This document shows positions 56,800 through 64,000 of a DNA stretch of 64,000 nt, in pieces; position 1 is the first letter of the stretch; each line of letters starts with the position of its first letter. The DNA is from Dactylonectria macrodidyma (lineage: Eukaryota; Ascomycota; Sordariomycetes; Hypocreales; Nectriaceae), in contig JAGMUV010000034.1 in NCBI GenBank assembly GCA_020744425.1, positions 62,001 through 126,000 on the forward strand. Direction: 5' to 3'. The notes under the pieces are model-generated. The model was given only the letters and a program-made list of their open reading frames with translations. It made no database searches and was not told the origin of the DNA. Made by a program: the position numbers and the translations under genes.

Positions 56800-57105
56800 A
56801 TGGACTCAACTACGAGTCCAGCTTCAAGTGTTTACTCACAAGATTTGTTTGAGCTGGAACATATACTCCCCCGGCTCTCCACGCAGAATTGGCAACATGA
56901 AATCGAAACCCTTGAAGCTCTACAACAAGAGAAAAACAGACTGCAGCACGAAGTGGATTGTTTGCATCACAGATGGATTTCCATACATGGGGTCAAGGAA
57001 GAGTTAGTAGACACAGCCAACCAGTTGGTCCTATTTTCCAACTACGCGAAGAGTCGGATGGATCTAGAGCGGAAAAAATGGGTGGCTAATTGCACCGCAT
57101 TCTAG
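56800..57105 (+). CDS. Small coiled-coil ORF
   Basis: 101 codons from an ATG, MDSTTSPASSVYSQDLFELE, with a Leu/Gln/Glu-rich helical middle (ALQQEKNRLQHEVDCLHHRW, later ELVDTANQLVLFSNYAKSRM) that predicts a coiled coil. It is divergent from the kinase pseudogene, sharing its 120-bp upstream region. No family recognised; possibly a truncated gene. Confidence 0.4.
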   Translation: MDSTTSPASSVYSQDLFELEHILPRLSTQNWQHEIETLEALQQEKNRLQHEVDCLHHRWISIHGVKEELVDTANQLVLFSNYAKSRMDLERKKWVANCTAF

Positions 57106-58614
57106 CAAGGACTTAAATTAAGTCTGAATGATAGGAGATATGTTGCTTTACAATACATTCAAACTTGATCCAAAACTTGAATATATTAAAATAAGGAATA
57201 GAACATGTAATATTAAGACCCTTAGGAATTTATTTTGGCATTATATTCTACGTATATAGGAAGATGAAATAGTGTTTTTATGAGGAAATGGGCTGTGTAG
57301 AATAAAATTCTATTGTTGCGTCTTACATTGAGTGTGTATGGATGTATAAAAGCTCTTGGTGTTCTACCTGACAATCTTCTAGCTGGGTTATACGTGGATC
57401 CCTCTGGACAGAGTCTCGAAGCTAGAGCTCTTCTGGCGTTTATATCTTAGGTATGTGAATAGCTTCAGCCAAGACCGTAGTTTCAAAGACACCACAGTGG
57501 CCTAGGGCAGGTACGAAAAAGAGAAGCATCATCCATGCCGAGTAAACTTTTCTGCTATGAAAGCCAGTCTTTTACAGTTAAGCCAGCACAAGTGTGACGG
57601 GACAAGAGCACGAACGAGGTCGAGTGCGACTTGGGCAAAATGATTGTTTACAAGGAGAGAAAGAGATTCCTAAGGAAAGCTCTGACTTAAGCTATTTACA
57701 CAATATTCATAAAGTGAGACTATTCATAAAGTATGAAAGTCACATGATCGTTCCCTCACAACAAGCCTAGTTGCACATTTAACTTCCATACACACGCAAG
57801 GAGTTGGCTGGATGCTTAACTGCTCCTTCGCTGAACCGCGATCGGCAACGCCACCGCAGATCCTCCAGAATAACGCGCATGTGGAACTTTACTTCCACAT
57901 GCGGACAGGCCGACGTAGGGAAAATGGCTCCGGCGATGGGGACTGACGCGATGGAGTTCATCACTAGAGCACCAGCAACCTCATAGCTCGGGAACTCAGC
58001 ATGTTTCGACAAAGGCTTCACCATCGTTTAGTCGCAAGATCAAGGCATGGAGACTAAGCGTAAAACGCTCGATTTCCCCTTGAGATGGCGTCAAAGTACA
58101 CACATACAAATAAATAAGAGCTATGCCTATACTGACTCGACTCCTAAAGATTACGCCGTTGATTTGCACAGAAATTGGAAGGTAGAGAGGGGCTAGAACT
58201 TCTAGCATACGGGGCGTAAATTATTTCTACTGCATTTTCCGAGGAAGGGGCGAAACGTATCGCGATATGTTTTGTCCATAATAAATGAATGGCTGCTGAG
58301 TTTAGTTTGAAAGGATTAATTAGCGGTCAAAGGTTTTACGCTCGTGGTCAATATACACCCAGCTGCTGATACAAGGAGGAAAGGAACATCATGGGCTCAA
58401 ATCAAACGCCCGGTTAGTATAAACGCCCTAACTCCGCTTGTACAATAGTTTATTTGACTACCCATGGCTTTCTGAAATACGGCTATATGACCAAGGGAAT
58501 GCAATATATGCATGCATAATAAAGCGTACACCTGAATATGAAATGGATCCTTATTTTTCGAAGCTCGTTAGCTTACGATGAAGAGCAGTGTCCATATCTA
58601 GGGGATGAGCTTAT
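57106..58614. other. Intergenic, no supported gene
   Basis: Short ORFs on both strands (60-81 codons) overlap each other and lack domains. A TATA-like TGTATAAAAGCTC lies at 57342 without a downstream ORF. Confidence 0.45.
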
Positions 58615-59290
58615 TTATTTTTGGTGTATTTCGCAGCCCAAGCTCCGCGTACGCAGTAAACAAGAAAGAATCCGATCAGTGATCAGGTATAAGGCTCCCA
58701 TTAGACCAATCCACATCACGACGGTCGATCCCATGAAGAAGGCAAGAACAGAGAATATCCGAGCTACGTGTAAGGAGGTTCCCGAAATGATTGTCGTCAA
58801 ACTAGTTACCGCAAAGACCAAAATTGAGCTTGCTTAGGTTAGGAGAGATCTGCATGGAAAGAAGTAGAACCTACAAGAACATGCGGTGTAAAAACCAAGT
58901 AAGGCCACGACTCCACATCCACCATGCTGAAACAGGGCCAAGGGTTCCGAGCAGAGAATAAAACGGAGAAAGAGGAGCAAGAAAGACTTTGACGGGCGAA
59001 GCGACCTTATTGAGGACCCGAGCTGCAGGCCTCTGAAGCTCATTGATCGAGTTAATAAGGCGTATTTGATGGAGAAATGTATCGACTAATGAGGATGGCG
59101 GGATGGCGCGCTTTAGGAAAAGGTGACACAGGGCAATGTTTCGCGTGAAGGAGCCCAGCACATGGAATACGCTCCAGCCCTGAGATAATATGCACATCTT
59201 TACTATATGCAAAAGTTCCCATGCCTTCTTTGAGAAACTGTTACTCGGAGATGTCCTCTCGTGTGGTTGTTTGGTCTTGGCGGTATCCAT
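58615..59290 (-). CDS. Two-exon membrane protein of unknown function
   Basis: Exon 1 59290-58875 and exon 2 58828-58615 are joined by a 46-bp intron (GTAGGT donor, GCAAG acceptor) in frame, giving 209 residues from MDTAKTKQPH. Hydrophobic segments: about WSVFHVLGSFTRNIALCHLF, FLAPLSPFYSLLGTLGPVSA, then across the junction MFFSILVFAVTSLTTIISGT, and FSVLAFFMGSTVVMWIGLMG. The fact that the splice restores a hydrophobic helix supports the model. No named family. Confidence 0.5.
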
Positions 59291-60709
59291 GGTGTGCGTG
59301 GTTGACTGTCGACTCTGACCGTGGACGGGCACGGGGTCAACTTATATTCTTACGGATGCCACCTCTCAGCCTCCGCCGTTATCATCTGAACATTTCATGT
59401 CAGTATTATATAGTACAGTTCTGTAAGTTGATGTCGGAAAAACATTCTAGAAGAGCTTGCGAGTCTCCGAGTAGCTGTAGGCCGAGGTTTGCAGTGGCCA
59501 CTCTTAGACAAGATGTCTGCATTCAAGAGCACATCTGGTCTTAATGTGGGTATACTGTAATATCTAGGCCCAGATTCGGTGTAAAAATGAGAACCAACAG
59601 AGAGAATCCATAGAAGGAGGAGAGCTTTCTAGTGACTCCGCAGGGAGCCTTTAGCTGATACTGTATGTCACAATATCAGTACAAAACAGTACCGGTACGT
59701 ATAAGTTCCTAATTGGGGAGAGAGTTTCCTTCGATACATATGTAACGGTAATTGCCATCGTAGACACTATGTATTGATCAAATACGACTAGTATGTAGTA
59801 TGATTGGCTATTGTAGCTTTCAAAGATGCAGCAGAACTATGTACACAGTTAGAGTTTGACCGTGGCTTTCATATGCCCTATGTAAAGTGGAACCACCCCA
59901 TTGCCTACTCATCGCATCTGTTTGTTGGTATATTCTTTGACAACATGCAAGTTTCAGTACAGAGTATCTAAGTACCGCAGGACTTAGCCGTCCTTATACC
60001 GTACATAACAGTACTGTCTCTCTCTTTCTAGTAGACAATATGGCGTAGGTCTAAAGCCAAAAGATGACTCTGTTCTCAATGAGGCACTTCGACGCTCTCT
60101 TGCGATGCTACAGTATCTGGGCAGGTTCCATGGAACCGCGCCGCTCATTTCCTTCTGCCGCTTGCACATCCACTTTCATCCGGGCAATGATGAATTGTGA
60201 TAGTTTTGGAAATACCTCGTCTGCCATAAGTCCCGGCAAGTCTTGCATGCTTGAAGGCCACTATCAGTACCATGCTAACAAGGTAACCTGCATTAAAACT
60301 CACACGTGTTCCAAATGGCTCATCCTAAGCAGATATTAGTAAGAATAACAGAAGTTGCCTTGTTAACTGATTCTTTAAACAAACGGTTCGTATATGCAGT
60401 ATGAGTGGAGCAGGATAGCTTACTTTTCGTCCATTGCGCTCATTCTAAGGACCGGTCAGCTGGGATGTCAACCATTGGTGTGAACTTGGAGGCAAATCTC
60501 ACCTGACATTTAACTTTTCCAGTCTGAGGCGTGGTTAGTGAAGGAACTCTGGCAGACACTGCGCCGACTCACTGTTCCAGAACTCTAATAAAGGTTAGCA
60601 TCAAGCACCAATACCTTGGTGCGTCTGTGCGCGCTCACTGGTTGTTTAAACTATATGCCGGTTAGCCTTATTACAGAATAATGCGGTGCATGCGGAGGGA
60701 GAAATGCGC
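59291..60709. other. Intergenic, no supported gene
   Basis: TACTGTA/TACAGTA at 59553, 59659 and 60109 and TACCGGTA at 59690-59697. ORFs up to 107 codons without domains. Confidence 0.45.
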
Positions 60710-61264
60710 CTACTCTGTATCATCTACATCATCTGGGTCCTCTCCATCGATGTGCGTTATAGTCTGGCTGCCATATCCAGCCAAATCAAAAGCTTGGTTC
60801 CTTTGATGGGGCACGATACCGCTTCTCCACGTCAGCATTGATGTCAAAGCGGCCGGACATTCTACATACTCTTGTGCATAGGGGAATTGAGCTTGTGGAG
60901 CTGTCTGAGATAAAAACGGCTGAAACGGATGTGTTTGAGGGTGAGATGTTTGGGGCTGTGGTTGAAGCTGTGGTTGGAGTTGTGGTTGAGGCTGTGGTTG
61001 AAGCTGTGGTTGAAGCTGTGGTTGGAGTTGCGGTTGGAGTTGTGGTTGGAGTTGTGGTTGGAGTTGTGGTTGATGCTGGTGGATTTGGAGTTGGGACTGT
61101 GGAATCTGAGATGGCGGAAATTGAGATACCGGAGGTGCGGGCCTCTGTTGCTGGTCGGCGGCCCTCCTGTTTAGCTTTCTCCGCCTGGGGTCCCTAGGTG
61201 GCTTTTGGAGGGCTGCTAGGGAATTTACAGGCTGGGAAAACGGAATTTTCTGTAAATTGTTCAT
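60710..61264 (-). CDS. Gln/Pro-rich repeat protein
   Basis: 184 codons from an ATG. A basic N-terminus (PPRDPRRRKLNRRAADQQQR) is followed by a tandem PQLQ-type repeat (residues about 64-105) encoded by 12-bp units on DNA 60955-61075, then an acidic C-terminus (DGEDPDDVDDTE). Low-complexity Q/P tracts are common in fungal transcription regulators; the basic patch could bind nucleic acid, but it is not a convincing bZIP. The repeat number is likely to vary between strains. Confidence 0.4.
   Translation of the reverse strand: MNNLQKIPFSQPVNSLAALQKPPRDPRRRKLNRRAADQQQRPAPPVSQFPPSQIPQSQLQIHQHQPQLQPQLQPQLQPQLQPQLQPQLQPQPQPQLQPQLQPQPQTSHPQTHPFQPFLSQTAPQAQFPYAQEYVECPAALTSMLTWRSGIVPHQRNQAFDLAGYGSQTITHIDGEDPDDVDDTE
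60953..61075. repeat. 12-bp minisatellite within the Q/P-rich ORF
   Basis: Units of GTGGTTGGAGTT and GTGGTTGAGGCT/GTGGTTGAAGCT alternate about ten times. Every unit is a multiple of three and keeps the reading frame. Confidence 0.8.
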
Positions 61265-61428
61265 GACACGCCGCAGTGTGATGCCTAAGGACAGGCCGGG
61301 AAACAGACAATAGCAAGAGAACAGTCTGGTTTACGGGCACATATGGCTGGCATTCTCTCATGATATATACCACCCGTGCTTCGGCCCCGACTGCCTGGTC
61401 CAGCGCAGCCAAAATTGAACACAGCCAA

Positions 61429-61490
61429 CACATCAACCAATACACCAACCAACACACCAACCAACACACCAACCAACACACCAACCAGGG
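61429..61490. repeat. 12-bp CCAACCAACACA minisatellite
   Basis: About five copies of ACCAACCAACAC with two diverged leading units, only about 360 bp from the minisatellite at 60953. No supported gene covers it. Confidence 0.8.
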
Positions 61491-63300
61491 TCCATGAAAG
61501 GAGACGAAAAGTTGGAAGCCCGGCTACATTGGGCACGGACATGGAGATGCAGGTACGACGCTTGGTAAAATGGAAGGCCAAAAAAGAAAGAGAAATGAGC
61601 ATTTGACTATCCATTTGCTTGTGCAGATAGAATGAACAATTCTGACCCGAGGCCGTCTCAAAGTTCAGCGTTCGACGGCTTGCCTCCTGTCTACCTTGCG
61701 GACTCGGTGTATTTGTCCCACGGACATTGCCTCTCTGCTCCGGTCCGTCGTCATTTGTGCAGCCAAGACGCCGACCATGGAAGCCAGGACACAGTGGCTG
61801 GCCGTCGAGCGGTCCTCCACCCCGGCATAAACTGTGTCTGGAGTCTAACCGCAAGGCGGGAAATCACCGGCTTGGCGGTTGGGATTGTCTCGGGGAACAG
61901 AACTGACGGAGAAAGAGGAAGACCGAAACTGGGCAAGGGTACGAAGCAACGTCCAGAACTCGGATGTTTGACTCCCGGCCGATCACCGAGCTGCGTGGAC
62001 AAAGATAGACTATGGAAGGCATGGCACGCAATCCACGACGTAGGATGGGTAAGACTCCATCGTTGTCGATGCTCGTCAGCAACTAGAAGCGCGGGTTTGC
62101 TTAGCTTTACATAGCAGACACCATATTGTTTTACTTTGGGACTATTTCTTCAAGGTGGCCTGGTGCCAAATAGCAGCACACTCAGCTAAATACATGCGCC
62201 ACTTCCGTCAGTTCCGACCACGCTTAGGGAAGGGGAAAATGACGCACGAGGGATGAGTAGTTAAGTCGCCACGCATTGTGGCCCCAGCCATGAAGCGCCT
62301 GTTCAAAGTCACATCAGGGAAGGATTTTCCGCCTAGCTGCACTTCTCAGATGACGATCGCACTCAATCACATCATTTCGAGGACGCTGGGTCAGCGAAGA
62401 CCTGACGCTTGCCGGAAATTGAAAGACGGGGAAATTGCATGACACAGCCAAGAGCGCGGAACCGCGCGGCATGTTTCGAGAATCCAGGTGGAACCGTGGA
62501 CGGAAAGGGCAACCAACGTCTTGCTGTGGCGACTAGCCTGACGCAGCTGCGACGACCGCTATCGTATAGTTGTGGGGATCTCCACATGGCACATAGCATA
62601 GAGCATGGGAAAAATTGGAAAAATTCATCAGCCTCCATGGCAAACACATCAGTCGATGCGTCAGTCTTGACAGAGCATCGAGGACCTGGTTTCATTGCAG
62701 AAAGGAAAGCTGGGAGATCCCATCACAGCAAAGGCACGAAGCGGGTCGTGGCTCGGGCCTTCCAGGATTCTCTTTGCTTGCTGTTTATTTCCGTATTCAC
62801 CCGCCGCCAGGATGTCCATCCCTGAGAGCAGCAACATGAGCTGCATGAGTGGTTAGTCATTTGACCGCGACTCCACTCGGGGGTCCGAGCCGAGGACAAG
62901 GGGCTCGCAGCCGGCACGCCCAGCGATGACCCATGCATAACGCCGCGTGGGTCGACAACGCAAACCTTTTGCTGAAAATGCTGGATTCGCAATTGGCCCC
63001 GTGCCCTCTTCGGCCTCCTTTTTCAGTTCATGGGACCTGGAATATGGAATGTGTATTTCCGTAAGCCGATAGCGATAGCATTCACATGAGGAGGATGGGG
63101 GATGGCATCAAGCTGGGCTGAGCCCAACTCTTGGAGCGTGAGGCTATAGGGTAGGTAATTTTGGTTTCTAAGACAAGACACCAAAGCCATCAATTCCGAT
63201 GCCACTCTTCTCAGGATAGCGAGCCAGGAGTACCTTCTGACGGCTGACGGCTGACGGCTGATGGCGCGCCCAACCAACAAAGTAAAGTTAGGGGGACCTA
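61491..63300. other. No supported gene
   Basis: Several overlapping ORFs (60-189 codons) on both strands show no domain and mutually exclude each other. A short CGGCTGA-type tandem lies at about 63239-63260. Confidence 0.4.
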
Positions 63301-63495
63301 CTGGCAATTTCCGCTGAGGTTCCACCATGCGATGCCAGCAGATTCCCAACACCTTGTTCTTCGTTCGTATATACATTGACTGCCCCTGTTGTTGATGGCG
63401 ATGATTGTATTGTGTAGTAGCCACTAAAGGTCGCTTATTGTACGAGTTTACGGTGCGGAAGGGTGAGAGGCCAGAGCCATTGGACGCTGTCGCCT
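63300..63495. repeat. Diverged duplicate of 47630-47825 (no MITE)
   Basis: It matches the 47.6-kb segment in order (AATTTCCGC-GA-G-TCCACC, CGATGCCAGC, TTGGAC-C-GTCG) but continues without the palindromic MITE that follows GTCG at 47823. Confidence 0.5.
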
Positions 63496-64000
63496 TATGG
63501 AGTACATCCTCAGGGGATACCGGGCCCTGGAAACCGTTGCAAACTCAAGCATGTATAGTACATGCATTATACCGTAGTATGGCCCCCTTCATCGTGATGA
63601 TTGGAGCATGCATCCGTATTGTGTGGACGCCGATGCGAGGTTGCCCGTAGCGGCCGACATGATGTCGGTAAAGACCAACAGCTTGAGGAGGGCGTGACAT
63701 TGCAAAAGTGCCATCGTCCAACACTAGACTACGCCTTCTTATGACCCATACGTGCCAGGATTTGTCCCAGCAGTTTGGTACCGTACGTAATGGAGGGCCT
63801 GGGACGGCGGCAATCCGCCGCCGTGAGGGGTTCATGGTGAAATTGGACGCTGGAGAAACAAACGGAGACACGTGTTCATCACAGGCCGTTCATTGGGTCC
63901 AGATATGAATACGCTCCCATCCATGTGTCTAAAACTTGATGATACATAGTACTGTATTGATGGCAAAAGCATAGGCTCTTTACTGCGTTGGTATTATACA

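Noticed and set aside
61285..61854. 189-codon minus-strand ORF containing VLVG repeats
   Set aside because: The repeats are just the translated CCAACCAACACA minisatellite; the rest has no protein-like signal.
1..64000. CRISPR arrays, bacterial operons, riboswitches
   Set aside because: The genome is eukaryotic (spliceosomal introns, fungal families). The tandem arrays at 12961 and 61429 have no unique spacers.

Overview
The window reads as a filamentous ascomycete (Pezizomycotina-type) nuclear contig. The coding part has short 46-85 bp introns with GT..AG ends and lariat-like CTAAC/CTCAC boxes. It carries typical fungal gene families (SET/AWS, rhodopsin-domain 7TM protein, fungal acyl-CoA oxidase, ADGF) and several classes of fungal transposon. 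No telomere, rRNA or centromere signal was seen, and I cannot name the species.

Region 1 (1 to about 19,900) is an extremely AT-rich, gene-free block that looks like repeat DNA destroyed by RIP (C-to-T mutation of duplicated DNA). Still readable inside it are a complete decayed hAT transposon with an 8-bp target duplication (1009-4842), a family of about 400-bp MITEs (5411, 6556, 18995, 19437), a 25-bp tandem array (12961) and a few GC-rich islands that arrived later and escaped mutation. Two islands are solo LTRs with perfect 5-bp target duplications (14696-15160, 15700-15861). A third is a solo LTR (18282-18934) carrying a complete 425-bp miniature LTR retroelement with its own target duplication.

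Region 2 (about 20-38.7 kb) is transposon-rich, normal-GC DNA with few genes: a small chromodomain ORF (20279), an element with 227-bp inverted repeats and an integrase-core transposase pseudogene (21275-24420), an apparently intact SET/AWS histone methyltransferase gene (24742-26240), two broken hAT transposases side by side (29188-33479), a gasdermin-like candidate (34749-35627, minus) and a Tc1/mariner remnant (about 36.1-36.5 kb).

Region 3 (about 38.7-64 kb) is more gene-like: a coiled-coil protein (38758), an intact Tc1-type transposon (39880-41277), an acyl-CoA oxidase pseudogene (41894-43750), an ankyrin pseudogene (44087), a rhodopsin-domain membrane protein (45234-46614, minus), a palindromic MITE (47826-48010), an adenosine deaminase-related growth factor (48514-50598), a small membrane protein (52022-52546, minus), an intronless tryptophanase (53345-54883), a protein-kinase pseudogene (about 55990-56679, minus), a small coiled-coil ORF (56800), a membrane protein (58615-59290, minus) and a Q/P-rich repeat protein (60710-61264, minus). 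The genes do not form one obvious pathway; this looks like an accessory, transposon-shaped region.

The most interesting cross-window signal is a pair of TA-bounded micro-motifs that look like DNA-transposon excision scars. TACAGTA/TACTGTA occurs at least 24 times in the 44 kb of normal-GC DNA. TACCGGTA occurs 8 times, and two of these are exact 6-bp additions at TA in one copy of a repeat whose other copies lack them.
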